This document shows, piece by piece, positions 50,705 through 59,589 of a stretch of 64,000 bases of DNA. Positions within the stretch are counted from its first letter, which is position 1; each line of letters opens with the position of its first letter. A model generated the notes under the pieces. It was not told where the DNA came from and made no database searches. It worked only from the letters and a program-made list of their open reading frames with translations. A program made the position numbers and the translations under genes. The DNA is from Halomonas zincidurans B6 (GTDB lineage Bacteria; Pseudomonadota; Gammaproteobacteria; Pseudomonadales; Halomonadaceae): contig NZ_JNCK01000001.1 of the NCBI RefSeq assembly GCF_000731955.1, forward strand, positions 2,232,001-2,296,000, read 5' to 3'.

Positions 50705-52072
50705 TCACTCCTCCCGCATGGCGCGAGCCAGCATGTCGGTGATCGGCTTGGTCATGTAGCTGGCGAACGTCCGTTCGCCGGTGCGAATCAGCACTTCGGC
50801 GGGCATGCCGGCGAGCAACTGCATGTTCTCGGTCATCTCGCGCTTGCCTTCCTCGGTGACCTTGACGCGCGCCTTGTAGTATTTGGCCCCGGTGGCTTCG
50901 TCCTCGAAGGAGTCGGCGCTGACGTTGATGACTTCGCCATCGATGACGTTGGACAGCCGCTGATTGAAGGCGCTGAAGCGGATTTCGGCGTACTGGCCGG
51001 GATAGATGTTGTCGATATCGCGATCGGGAACGCGCGCCTCGACGACGAAGTTATCGCCGGACGGGACGATTTCCATGATCGGATCGCCGGGCTTGATCAC
51101 CGCGCCGACGGTATGCACTTTCAAGCCGACCACGGTGCCGGTCACCGGGGCGGTGACGGTGGTGCGCTTGACCTGATCGCTGAGCGCGGTGATGCGCTCC
51201 TCGGCATCGGCAATGTTGGCCTGGGCCTCGCGCAGTTGCTCGCCGATCTCTTTCTGGAACTCCTGGATCTTGACCTGCTTCTGGACCTTGTTCTCGCTGA
51301 TCTGCGACTTGAGCTCGGCGATCTTGGAGCGACTCTGGGCGATCTCGCCCTGGTACTGCATGACCTGACGTTCCAGCTCGCGCAGGCGCTGGTTGTCGCC
51401 CAGCCCCTCCTTGAACAGCGCGCGGTAGTCCTGGGCCTCTGCCTGCAGCGAGGCCACGCGCTGCTGGTTGACCTCGATCATGCCCTGCAGGCCGTCGATC
51501 TGCTCGCGCATCTGGGCCATCTGCTCGTCGAGCGCGCTGAGCGTCCCCTCGAGTGCGCCGCGACGGGCCTGGAACAGGGCGCGCTGAACGGCCAGCACAT
51601 CCTTGACGCGCTGGGCGTCGCTCGCGAGCAGTTCATCGGGAAAGGTCAGCGAATCGGCACCCTTCTGCTCGGCGAGCAGGCGAATCTCGGCGGCGCGATT
51701 GATCAGGTACTGGGAGCGCGATATCTCGAGCTGCGAACGCGCCTGGGTATTGTCGATCACCAGCAGGGTATCGCCGGCTTCGACATGGTCGCCGTCTTCA
51801 ACGTTGATCTTCTCGACGATCCCGCCTTCCAGGTGCTGGATGGTCTTCTTGAACGATTCGACCGATACCGCGCCGGGGGCCACCACCGATACCGCCAGGT
51901 CGGCGGTCGCCGCCCAACCGCCGAAGCCGCCGAAGGCGACCAGCAGGATCGCCAGGCCCAGCCAGCGATAGCGCTTGTCGCTGGTGGGTAGCGAACTGGC
52001 CGGCGCCGACTCGCCCGAGCTCAACTGCCGAGGCGGCGTAATATCGATACTGCGGGAATTGTCGCCTGCCAT
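50705..52072 (-). CDS. HlyD-family type I secretion adaptor
   Basis: 455 residues: short cytoplasmic start, one membrane helix near 38-58 (LGLAILLVAFGGFGGWAATA), lipoyl-like half (VEKINVEDGDHVEAGDTLLV), long coiled coil at about 130-280, then second lipoyl half and beta-barrel (TVTAPVTGTVVGLKVHTVGA). It ends near the P-box-like ARVKVTEEGKREMTENMQLL, AGMPAEVLIRTGERT. It bridges the ABC exporter and the TolC channel. It overlaps or abuts both neighbours. Confidence 0.95.
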   Translation of the reverse strand: MAGDNSRSIDITPPRQLSSGESAPASSLPTSDKRYRWLGLAILLVAFGGFGGWAATADLAVSVVAPGAVSVESFKKTIQHLEGGIVEKINVEDGDHVEAGDTLLVIDNTQARSQLEISRSQYLINRAAEIRLLAEQKGADSLTFPDELLASDAQRVKDVLAVQRALFQARRGALEGTLSALDEQMAQMREQIDGLQGMIEVNQQRVASLQAEAQDYRALFKEGLGDNQRLRELERQVMQYQGEIAQSRSKIAELKSQISENKVQKQVKIQEFQKEIGEQLREAQANIADAEERITALSDQVKRTTVTAPVTGTVVGLKVHTVGAVIKPGDPIMEIVPSGDNFVVEARVPDRDIDNIYPGQYAEIRFSAFNQRLSNVIDGEVINVSADSFEDEATGAKYYKARVKVTEEGKREMTENMQLLAGMPAEVLIRTGERTFASYMTKPITDMLARAMREE

Positions 52073-52073
52073 G

Positions 52074-53858
52074 CTACTCGTACTCCCCAGGTTGCGGCTT
52101 GTCGGAATTGCTCGCCCCTTGCACGGCGGTCAGCCGGCCGGTGCTTGAACGCCCCAGCGCGGCGTTGCTCCTTTGCGCCGGCGTCTTGGCAAACTGGGCC
52201 AGCACCTGATCACGCGGGCCGAACATGCTGACCTGGCCCTCCTTGAGCACCAGCAGCTTGTCGACATGCTTGAGTACGCTATTGCGATGACTGATCACGA
52301 ACAGCGTGACGCCTTCGGCCTTGAGCTGCTTGATCGATTCGCCCAACGCGCGCTCGCCGCTGTCGTCAAGATTCGAGTTGGGTTCGTCGAGCACCACCAG
52401 CACCGGGTCGCCATACAACGCGCGGGCAAGCCCGACGCGCTGGCGCTGGCCGCCGGACAGCGCGCCACTGGCGGCATTGATATAGGTGTCGTAGCCGTTG
52501 GGCAGCTGCAGGATCATCTCGTGCACCCCGGCCTTCCGGGCGGCGGCGACGACCTTACCGGCATCGACCTCGCCGAAGCGGGCGATGTTTTCGCTGATGG
52601 TGCCGTCGAACAGCTCGATGTCCTGGGGCAGATAACCGATATGCGGGCCGAGTTCGTCGCGGTTCCACTGGACGATATCGGCGCCGTCGAGGCGCACGGT
52701 GCCGACCTGCGAGGGCCAGATGCCCAGCAGTACCCGTGCCAGGGTCGACTTGCCGGCAGCGCTGGGGCCGATGATGCCGATATGCTCGCCCTTGCCGACC
52801 GTGAAGTTGATACCGCGAATCGTCGCCATGCGCACCCCCGGCGGCGCGGCGGCGACGGTCTCGATGGCGATGTCGCCACGCGGCGCGGGCAGCGACATGC
52901 GGCGCTGTTCGTCGGGAATCTGATCAAGCAGTTCGTTGAGGCGGTAATAGGCGCTGCGCGAACTGACGAAGCCCTTCCAGCTGCCGATCATCTGATCGAT
53001 CGGCGCCAGGGCCCGTCCCATCAGGATCGAGCCGGCGATCATCATGCCCGGCGTCATCTCGCCCTTGAGCACCAAGAATGCACCCAGGCCGAGAATCAGC
53101 GACTGGAACAGCATGCGCAGCACCTTGGAGGCGTTGGTCAGCGCGCCCGCGCGATCGCTGGCCTGCGACTGCTTGGAGAGGAATTCGTGATGCTTGCCGG
53201 CCCAGCGCCCCATTATGCCCGGCAGCATGCCCATGGCGTACAGCACCTCGGAGTTGCGCAGATTGCTGTTGGCCAGATCCTGGGCCTTGATGTGGTCGTT
53301 ATTGGCCTCGGCCAGCAGCGTCTTGGTGGCCTTTTCATTGACGATCGCCAGAACCAGCAGGACGATACCCGCTACAGTGGCAAACACGCCCAGCCAAGGG
53401 TGAAAGAGATAGAGAACCGCCAGGTAGATCGGCACCCAGGGCGCATCGAAGAAGGCGAACAGCCCGTTGCCGGTGAGGAACTGGCGCAGGTTGGTCAAAT
53501 CGCTCAGCGGCTGCGCGGTCTGCTTGCCCTGGGTCAGCACACTGCGCCGGAACATTGCGCTGTAAAGGCGCTCGTTGACCAGCTTGTCCAACCGGTTGCC
53601 GACGCGAATCAGGATCCGCGAGCGCACCAGCTCCAGTCCACCCATGACCATGAACAGGAACACCACCACCAAGGTCAGCATGAACAGGGTTTCTTCGCTG
53701 CGCGAGCTGATCACCCGGTCGTAGACCTGCAGCATGTACAAGGGGGGCACCAGCATCAACAAGTTGATGAACATGCTGTAAAACCCCACCGAAAAGAAAG
53801 ACCCGCGGCACACTTTCAAGGCGCGCTGCAGATCGGTGGCTGCTTTCTGGGTGGCCAT
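52074..53858 (-). CDS. Type I secretion ABC transporter (PrtD type)
   Basis: 594-residue fused membrane/ATPase exporter. It lacks the N-terminal C39 peptidase-like domain of HlyB, placing it with PrtD/AprD-type exporters of RTX proteins. Membrane part about 20-310, with LMLVPPLYMLQVYDRVISSR characteristic. ATPase: Walker A IIGPSAAGKSTLARVLLG, signature ALSGGQRQRVGLAR, Walker B VVLDEPNSNLDD, switch HR in VISHRNS. The C-terminal 45 residues are polar. The likely cargo is the DUF4214/RTX protein encoded divergently at 54567 and perhaps those at 33112 and 11135. Confidence 0.95.
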   Translation of the reverse strand: MATQKAATDLQRALKVCRGSFFSVGFYSMFINLLMLVPPLYMLQVYDRVISSRSEETLFMLTLVVVFLFMVMGGLELVRSRILIRVGNRLDKLVNERLYSAMFRRSVLTQGKQTAQPLSDLTNLRQFLTGNGLFAFFDAPWVPIYLAVLYLFHPWLGVFATVAGIVLLVLAIVNEKATKTLLAEANNDHIKAQDLANSNLRNSEVLYAMGMLPGIMGRWAGKHHEFLSKQSQASDRAGALTNASKVLRMLFQSLILGLGAFLVLKGEMTPGMMIAGSILMGRALAPIDQMIGSWKGFVSSRSAYYRLNELLDQIPDEQRRMSLPAPRGDIAIETVAAAPPGVRMATIRGINFTVGKGEHIGIIGPSAAGKSTLARVLLGIWPSQVGTVRLDGADIVQWNRDELGPHIGYLPQDIELFDGTISENIARFGEVDAGKVVAAARKAGVHEMILQLPNGYDTYINAASGALSGGQRQRVGLARALYGDPVLVVLDEPNSNLDDSGERALGESIKQLKAEGVTLFVISHRNSVLKHVDKLLVLKEGQVSMFGPRDQVLAQFAKTPAQRSNAALGRSSTGRLTAVQGASNSDKPQPGEYE

Positions 53859-54004
53859 GCAATCGCTCGCTATTGGACGAAGAAACAGGATGAGGAACAG
53901 GGTATTGCGTCGGCAGGCGCCCAGGCCCGGACCGACCGAGCGCCAAGGATATCAGATTCTCGTCGATATCATGAGAGGAGAGGACCATGGAATAGAACGT
54001 GGCA

Positions 54005-54290
54005 TCGCTTGGCGAGGCCTCGATTAGGCACTTACCTGGAGGAGGGCCACCTGGTCCTCGACAATAACGCCACCGAGAATGCCATCCGCCTCCGACGCCA
54101 GTGCCATGCTCTACACACTGGTGGAAACGGCCAAGGCCAAGGCCTGGATCCCCATGCCTACCTGACCTACATCTTCGAACACCTGCCACGCGCCAAGACA
54201 CCGGATGCGGTGCGATCGCTCCTTCCGCAGCAGCTTACAATGGCGGATGTCACGCCTTTGCCGCAATCCTGCCGATCACCGGACGCATAC
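54005..54290 (+). mobile_element. IS66-family remnant (TnpC C-terminus)
   Basis: In one plus-strand frame: LGTYLEEGHLVLDNNATENA, then (after an internal loss) GLDPHAYLTYIFEHLPRAKT and PDAVRSLLPQQL. Both are conserved parts of IS66 TnpC. The middle is damaged and there is no start, so it is only a relic between the secretion operon and the surface-protein gene. The rest of 53859-54566 has no gene; the promoters of both divergent units must lie here. Confidence 0.75.
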
Positions 54291-54566
54291 GAGCTACCCG
54301 CAATGAGTGAGAGACGACCTTTCGAGAGTGAACGGGCCTTGTAATGATCCCGATAGCGGCCTTGAAATGCTTTTAGTCGGTTGGGTCGTAAAAAATTTCC
54401 AGATGGCTGAAACCAAACCATCCCTTCGCACGTATGCCCTGAGAGGCTTGAGGAACTGGCCAACTCGCCTACGCTGAGGGTGGGCCAGGCTCAGCCCGAT
54501 CCAGTACTGGTGAGCGCCATTCGCTACCGGTGCTGAAATGCTCAAGGACAGCAAAGAGGTACAACC

Positions 54567-56609
54567 ATGGCTACACAAGCTGCTGAGAATTTCGTTCAAA
54601 CCATGTACGTCGCCTATTACGGTCGCCCGGCGGATCCCGACGGTCTCGCCTATTGGGCGAACAGGGTCGACGATGAGGGAAATGAAAGCATCGTTGACGC
54701 CTTCGGCAATTCCATGGAGTTCACGACCCGTTTCGGGTCGCAATCGCCCCAGGATATGGTCGACAACCTCTACCAACAGTTGTTCAACCGTGAAGCCGAA
54801 CCGGAAGGCCTGCAGTATTGGGTCGACCAACTTCAGTCCGGACAACGCTCACTGGCCGACATTTCGGTGGCGATTACTGAGGCGGCCCAGGGCGATGACA
54901 TGGTGGCCCGTGACGCCAAGGTGAGCGCCGCGAGTGACTTTACCGACGCCCTCGACACGCCGGCCGAAATGGCGGCTTATCAAGGCGCCGATGCCGTGAT
55001 GGTGGGGCGCGACTACCTGGACCCGGTAACCGATCCGTCATCGGCTGCCGCCGCCGACCCACAATCGGCGATTGCGAACCTGAATCCGGTGGATGGCAAC
55101 GTGACACCGCTGACCGCGGCTGCCGATACCCTGGGTGGTACGGCCGACCGCGATCTGTTCATGGCACCACTGGATGACAATGGCGCCAATACGCTGACCA
55201 GTGACGACACGCTCAATGGCTTGGGGGGCGATGATACGCTGAGGGCGACACTGAGCGGGCCGGGCACCGCGGCACCGGAATTGAACAGCGTTGAAAACGT
55301 CCAGGTCGGGTTTGCCGGGGAGCCGGGTGCCACACTCGACTTGAGTAATGCGAGTGGTGTGGCGTCCGTTGGCGTGACGGGCAGTAGCTCACCCGGGTTC
55401 GTCACCAACCTGGGCGGGATCTCGTCGTTCAGGGTCGCCAACCAGAGCACCACGGTCGGGTTCGAGAGCGTGGCTGCTTCCGCGTTTACCTTGGCGCTGT
55501 CCAATGTGGCGGCACAAGCCGATGGCGATCTGGCCGTGGTCGACTTCGATGATATCCAAACCAGCGATATCACGATCGACGCGAACAACTCCACGGCAGC
55601 GCTCGGGCTTGCCAACATCCAACGTGATGAGGCGGGCAACCAGGTTGCCGACAACAGCACGCTTCAAACGCTGACCGTCAACGCAACGGGTAACAACACC
55701 CTGGGTATTACCGGGACCGGCAATACGACGACCCTCAATGTGACGGGCGAAGGCAACGTCAATTTGGTTACGGGTGCCGTCGATGGCGCGACCTCGGTCA
55801 GCCCCGTGGATGGACTGAATCTAGAAACGGAATTCAACCCCGGAGCTTTCGACGCGCTGGAGACGGTCAACGCCGGCGATGCCCAGGGCAACATCTCGCT
55901 GACGGCAGGTGCGGCGTTGACGTCCGCTGACCTGGGTAGTGGCGACGATAGCCTGGCCATTGCCGATAGCGATGACGCAGCCAACGCCGGGGCGACCGTC
56001 AATGCCGGGGCCGGCAACGACACGGTGCGCGGGGGTAGAGGCGACGACACCCTCAATGGCGATGCGGGCGACGATCTGCTGGTCGGTGGTGATGGTGCTG
56101 ACAGTCTCGATGGCGGCGACGGTAACGATATCTTTGGCGGCCTCGCCGGCAACGATACCTTGACCGGGGGCTTGGGCAGCGACGAGTTTCATTTCGATGC
56201 CGGCGTGGGGGTGGACACGATCACTGATTTCGATGTCAACGACGACGTGATCTCCTTCCTCGACACTGAAGACGGCGCCATCCAGTTCGCCAACTCGAGC
56301 ACCGATGACGTCCGCGGGGACAGCGACTTGGCTGCCGGCGACTTCCAGATGCGTACGTCGCTGGCCAATACCACCACGGCCGATGATCAGAAGGTCGTAT
56401 CGCTCGATGAGTCGATGACCGCTGATCAGCTGATGACGAGCGCTGGCGCCGCCGCCGAGTTCTACCTGGTCGCCAATAACTCGGATTCGGGTAATGCCGA
56501 GATCTACTATGACCAGGATTGGTCCGATAGCGCGGGGCGTGAACAAATCGCCACCTTGACCGGCACGGACAGCAACGATCTATCGGCAGCTAACTTCGAC
56601 GTGTATTGA
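54567..56609 (+). CDS. DUF4214 RTX surface protein
   Basis: 680 residues, AAGAGGT upstream. DUF4214 domain at 1-110: ENFVQTMYVAYYGRPADPDG, LYQQLFNREAEPEGLQYWVD. An acidic beta-rich body follows, with LNGLGGDDTLRATL near 220. Around 485-550 is a genuine calcium-binding RTX block: GGRGDDTLNGDAGDDLLVGG, DGADSLDGGDGNDIFGG, NDTLTGGLGSDEF. The end GTDSNDLSAANFDVY resembles type I secretion signals. No Sec signal. It is divergent from the type I secretion operon, with the exporter's start 700 bases away, so it is the best candidate substrate. It shares MATQA and DUF4214 with the protein at 33112. Confidence 0.9.
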   Translation: MATQAAENFVQTMYVAYYGRPADPDGLAYWANRVDDEGNESIVDAFGNSMEFTTRFGSQSPQDMVDNLYQQLFNREAEPEGLQYWVDQLQSGQRSLADISVAITEAAQGDDMVARDAKVSAASDFTDALDTPAEMAAYQGADAVMVGRDYLDPVTDPSSAAAADPQSAIANLNPVDGNVTPLTAAADTLGGTADRDLFMAPLDDNGANTLTSDDTLNGLGGDDTLRATLSGPGTAAPELNSVENVQVGFAGEPGATLDLSNASGVASVGVTGSSSPGFVTNLGGISSFRVANQSTTVGFESVAASAFTLALSNVAAQADGDLAVVDFDDIQTSDITIDANNSTAALGLANIQRDEAGNQVADNSTLQTLTVNATGNNTLGITGTGNTTTLNVTGEGNVNLVTGAVDGATSVSPVDGLNLETEFNPGAFDALETVNAGDAQGNISLTAGAALTSADLGSGDDSLAIADSDDAANAGATVNAGAGNDTVRGGRGDDTLNGDAGDDLLVGGDGADSLDGGDGNDIFGGLAGNDTLTGGLGSDEFHFDAGVGVDTITDFDVNDDVISFLDTEDGAIQFANSSTDDVRGDSDLAAGDFQMRTSLANTTTADDQKVVSLDESMTADQLMTSAGAAAEFYLVANNSDSGNAEIYYDQDWSDSAGREQIATLTGTDSNDLSAANFDVY

Positions 56610-56656
56610 GCAATGACGATGGCCCTGCTTGAAGGGTCTTTCGCTTTGCATTTGGC

Positions 56657-57711
56657 AAGCCGTTCCTCAACCTAGGGGTAATGCCAGTCAGTTAAGTCTA
56701 TTCTCAAAAAGCTGATGATGAGGATGAGATCGTCCCGTGTCAGATCCACTGACACGGGACGATCCATGCACTTCAGCGACGCCATCGATGCCATCGCCAA
56801 GGTGGCACCCGACGACTTCTCCAGCCTCTCCGAGGTTCTCTCGCCCGAACTGATCGACACCTGTCTTGAGCAAGCCGGCGTGGCCACACTGCGCAAGCGT
56901 CGCCTGCCGCTGGACATGGTGGTCTGGGCCGTGGTCGGGATGGCGATGTTCCGCCACATTCCCATGGGGCAGATCGTCAACCACCTCGACATCCTGCTGC
57001 CCGGCAAGCGCCCCTTCGTCGCGCCCAGCGCCGTGGTTCAGGCGCGCCAACGGTTGGGGGTCGAGCCCGTCAAGCGCGTCTTCGCGCAGACCCAGGCCCT
57101 GTGGCATCGGCAGACCCCTCACCCTCACTGGTGCGGGCTGACGCTGCTGGGCGTCGATGGCGTGGTCTGGCGCACCCCCGATTCCCCGGAGAACCAGGCG
57201 GCGTTTGCCCGCACGCGCAATGCCCAGGGGGACGCGAGCTACCCGCAGGTGCGCATGGTGTGTCAGATGGAGCTGACCAGCCACCTGACCTGTTGACGGG
57301 CTCGGCCTTCGACAGTGTGGCGACAAGTGAAATGGAGCTGACGCCCGAGCTCATCGCCAGCACCCCGGAGATGGTGCGCCAGGAGCTCTGGGGCACCTTG
57401 CTGGCCTACAACCTGATCCGCTTCCAGATGGCGCGCATGGCCTATAGCCTGAAGGGCGTTCACCCGAATCAGCTCAGCTTCCACCAGGCCGCCCACTGGC
57501 TCATCAAGGAGCTGACGATACTGCCTTGGGTATCGCCGGGCGAGCGCCCGGCGTGATTCAGTCGATGCTGGACATGGCACCGGCCTTCGTTCTACCAGAA
57601 CGACGCGAACGATCGTATCCCCGATCGGTCAGGCCCAGACCACAGAAGTACCCCACCACAAGAAATGCCAGTCAGCGCTAACTGACTGGCATTACAACCT
57701 AGGGGCGGTTT
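56657..57711 (+). terminator. Surface-protein terminator split by IS4 insertion
   Basis: Joining the sequence on both sides of the IS4 element at 56679-57694 and removing one 11-bp duplication rebuilds a stem: AAGCCGTTCCT (56657-56667), loop CAACCT, AGGGGCGG and TTTTTT (57701-57714). It has GU pairs and a six-T run, a good rho-independent terminator 48 bases past the DUF4214 gene. The target duplication CAACCTAGGGG covers the loop and the 3' arm start. Confidence 0.7.
56679..57694 (+). mobile_element. IS4-family element, internally deleted
   Basis: 1,016 bp with ends TAATGCCAGTCAGTTAAG and (reverse complement) TAATGCCAGTCAGTTAGC. Flanked by a perfect 11-bp duplication CAACCTAGGGG (56668-56678, 57695-57705); 10-13 bp is usual for IS4. 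The N-terminal transposase part starts at ATG 56766 (MHFSDAIDAIAKVAPDDFSS) with the IS4 N-terminal domain, to about 57290. The DDE core is missing. A C-terminal part resumes in another frame (about 57297-57555: MVRQELWGTLLAYNLIRFQM). It is non-autonomous but may still move with a helper. Confidence 0.92.
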
Positions 57712-57920
57712 TTTATGGTGCGCCAGGTATGGCGCTGTTCTAGTACAGGTGGTGCTGGCGGGATGACTTGGAGTACAGGGTCGACAAGCGAAGGGAGCTG
57801 GGACATGGGAGCGAGTCTCAAATGCCCCAGCTATAGCGCTTCAGGCTACATTGAGCAAATGCGATTCATTCCGGGTGTACGATTACCCTGTCCCGCCATG
57901 CTAAATCAGACTGACCTTCA

Positions 57921-58772
57921 TCAGCAATTGTTAACATCTCCTAGACTTAGGCACAGCGCTCGTTCCCAGCGCTCGTCGCGTTGGCTGCAGGCGATGAAGA
58001 ACGGGTTGAGCACGCTGTCGTGCTGGTTGCAGCGCAGCGGCTCGAGCGTTTCGACGTCGAGCACCTCACCGCCGGCGGCGGTGGCCACGGCCTGGGCGGC
58101 GGCGGTGTCCCATTCGCAGGTGGGCGCGAGCCGTGGGTAGAGATCCGCTTTGCCCTCGGCGACCAGGCAGAGCTTGAGCGAGCTGCCCATGGAAACGCGC
58201 TCGTTGGCGGGCAGGTGGCGACAGAAAGCCTCGAATTCAGCGCCGCCGTGGGAGCGGCTGCCGACGACCTTCCAGACGGCCTGCGCGGGGTCGGGCAGGC
58301 GGCGCACCTGAATCGCGCACGGCGCTTCATCGCCCTGCTGTTTCCAGGCGCCCTCGCCCACTTGCCCCAACCAGGTGGTACCGCCTTCGCCAACCACCGG
58401 GGCGTGCACGACGCCGAACACCGGCACGCCCGACTCGATCAACGCCACGTTGAGGGTGAACTCGCCGCTTTTCTTGATGAATTCCTTGGTGCCGTCCAGC
58501 GGGTCGATCAGCCAGTAGCGCGCCCATGACCGGCGCGTGGCGTAGGGGATCTCACCGGATTCCTCGGAGAGAATCGGCACGCCGGGCGTCAGCGTCTCGA
58601 GCAATTTCACCAGGGCATGGTGCGAGGCCATGTCGGCTTCGGTCAGCGGGCTGTCGTCGCTTTTGGTTTCCACCTCGAAGTCACGGCGGTAGATGGCCAG
58701 CACCGTCTCGCCGACTTCGCGGATGCCCTCGACGAGGCGCTTGCGTATGGCGGTGGTTATGAAATCGGTCAA
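57921..58772 (-). CDS. cysQ: 3'(2'),5'-bisphosphate nucleotidase CysQ
   Basis: 283 residues of the inositol monophosphatase superfamily; dephosphorylates PAP/PAPS, a by-product of sulphate assimilation. Metal-binding motifs: SPLTEADMASHH, ILSEESGEIP (Glu), WLIDPLDGTKEFI (Asp-Pro-Leu-Asp-Gly-Thr), and CEWDTAAAQAV near the C-terminus. Full length for the family. Stands alone; its partner genes are not in the window. The 5' side carries a short tandem repeat (58796-58867). Confidence 0.95.
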   Translation of the reverse strand: MTDFITTAIRKRLVEGIREVGETVLAIYRRDFEVETKSDDSPLTEADMASHHALVKLLETLTPGVPILSEESGEIPYATRRSWARYWLIDPLDGTKEFIKKSGEFTLNVALIESGVPVFGVVHAPVVGEGGTTWLGQVGEGAWKQQGDEAPCAIQVRRLPDPAQAVWKVVGSRSHGGAEFEAFCRHLPANERVSMGSSLKLCLVAEGKADLYPRLAPTCEWDTAAAQAVATAAGGEVLDVETLEPLRCNQHDSVLNPFFIACSQRDERWERALCLSLGDVNNC

Positions 58773-58795
58773 TGAGACTCCTTAGAACAGCTACG

Positions 58796-58867
58796 GGCTT
58801 CGAGCGCCAGGTTCGGGGCGCTGTGAAGAGCGGCTTCGAGCGCCAGGTTCGGGGCGCTGTGAAGAGC
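58796..58867. repeat. 36-bp tandem repeat, two copies
   Basis: Two identical adjacent copies of a 36-base unit starting GGCTTCGAGCGCCAGG and ending GCTGTGAAGAGC, plus a partial third (GGCTACGGGC). Each has a GC-rich dyad GCGCC / GGCGC. It lies just upstream of cysQ. No spacers, so not CRISPR. Confidence 0.85.
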
Positions 58868-58903
58868 GGCTACGGGCTAGACAAAAATAATGCACCAACA
58901 CTT

Positions 58904-59002
58904 TCATCTTGCAACTTCCAGCCCGAAGCTCGTTACTGGCGCGCAGCACTCGGCCAAGGCTCGGCGAATGGCCTCGCTCGTGGTCTCTGATAGCCCCAAC
59001 AT
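58904..59002 (-). pseudogene. MNT-type nucleotidyltransferase, truncated
   Basis: Starts at ATG 59002 within the stop of the HepT-like gene (TGATG). MLGLSETTSEAIRRALAECC matches the beginning of MNT-type minimal nucleotidyltransferases that pair with this partner, but after 32 residues it stops. The GSRARG catalytic motif and the metal-binding Asp residues are absent. It is a leftover of a deletion next to the tandem repeat. Confidence 0.65.
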
Positions 59003-59406
59003 CAGCGATATTGCTCCATCATCTCCCGAAACTGCTTCAACGCCGGACAATAGCGTTCGACGATCTTCTGGAACTCGGTTTCCAGGATGCTGCGGCGGTA
59101 GGCATACACTGTGTGATTGCGGGTTTCTATCATGTCCATCCATACCTGACCATCTTGCAGCAGGCCGATGTTGAAGGCATGGCGGGCCGCGCTGCGCGAT
59201 CCAGTCACGTTCTGGATACCTTCATGCTCGAGGTAATCCTTCATGACCTTCCAGGCGAGTTCGTGCGTGAACTCGAAGCGCTGGATGACACCCTCCTTGA
59301 TGATATCCAGTTCCGTATCGCCATATGCTTCGACAGCCTGCTCCAGCTGTGATAACGCGTTGAGATAGTTGGAAAATCGCTGTTGCCAGCGGATATCGTC
59401 CGCCAT
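59002..59406 (-). CDS. HI0074-family nucleotidyltransferase substrate-binding protein (HepT-like partner)
   Basis: 134 residues from ATG 59406 (AAAGGGG six bases before). All-helical protein of the HI0074 family: RWQQRFSNYLNALSQLEQAV, IIKEGVIQRFEFTHELAWKV, then MKDYLEHEGIQNVTGSRSAA and YAYRRSILETEFQKIVERY. Its partner gene, an MNT nucleotidyltransferase, follows but is truncated. Related HEPN/MNT pairs are toxin-antitoxin systems in which the MNT protein AMPylates the HEPN toxin. This branch lacks a clear RX4-6H motif, so toxicity is uncertain. Confidence 0.88.
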   Translation of the reverse strand: MADDIRWQQRFSNYLNALSQLEQAVEAYGDTELDIIKEGVIQRFEFTHELAWKVMKDYLEHEGIQNVTGSRSAARHAFNIGLLQDGQVWMDMIETRNHTVYAYRRSILETEFQKIVERYCPALKQFREMMEQYR

Positions 59407-59518
59407 CACCATCCCCTTTGTGGTTTGCCACGGCGCGCCTGGCGCTCGCTACTGCCTATCCTTCACGATTCTACGCACCACCCGGCAAAGGGACTATTGT
59501 CAGGCCAGCAGACGAAAA

Positions 59519-59545
59519 GGCCATGCCCCTTGCGGGGACATGGCC
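59519..59545 (-). terminator. Terminator after glyA
   Basis: Stem GGCCATG-CCCC / GGGG-A-CATGGCC with one bulge and a TTGC loop. Read on the minus strand it is followed by TTTTCGTC. It lies 45 bases past the glyA stop. Confidence 0.85.
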
Positions 59546-59589
59546 CGAGCCTTGGTGACGCCGCATGCAGCGTCAAGCCTTCACGTCAC

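Noticed and set aside
52173..54344. Plus-strand open frame of about 723 codons
   Set aside because: Antisense to the type I ABC exporter. Only its last part (54005-54290) is meaningful, as an IS66 remnant, which is listed separately.
58796..58867. CRISPR-like repeat
   Set aside because: Only two adjacent copies, no spacers, no cas genes anywhere in the window.
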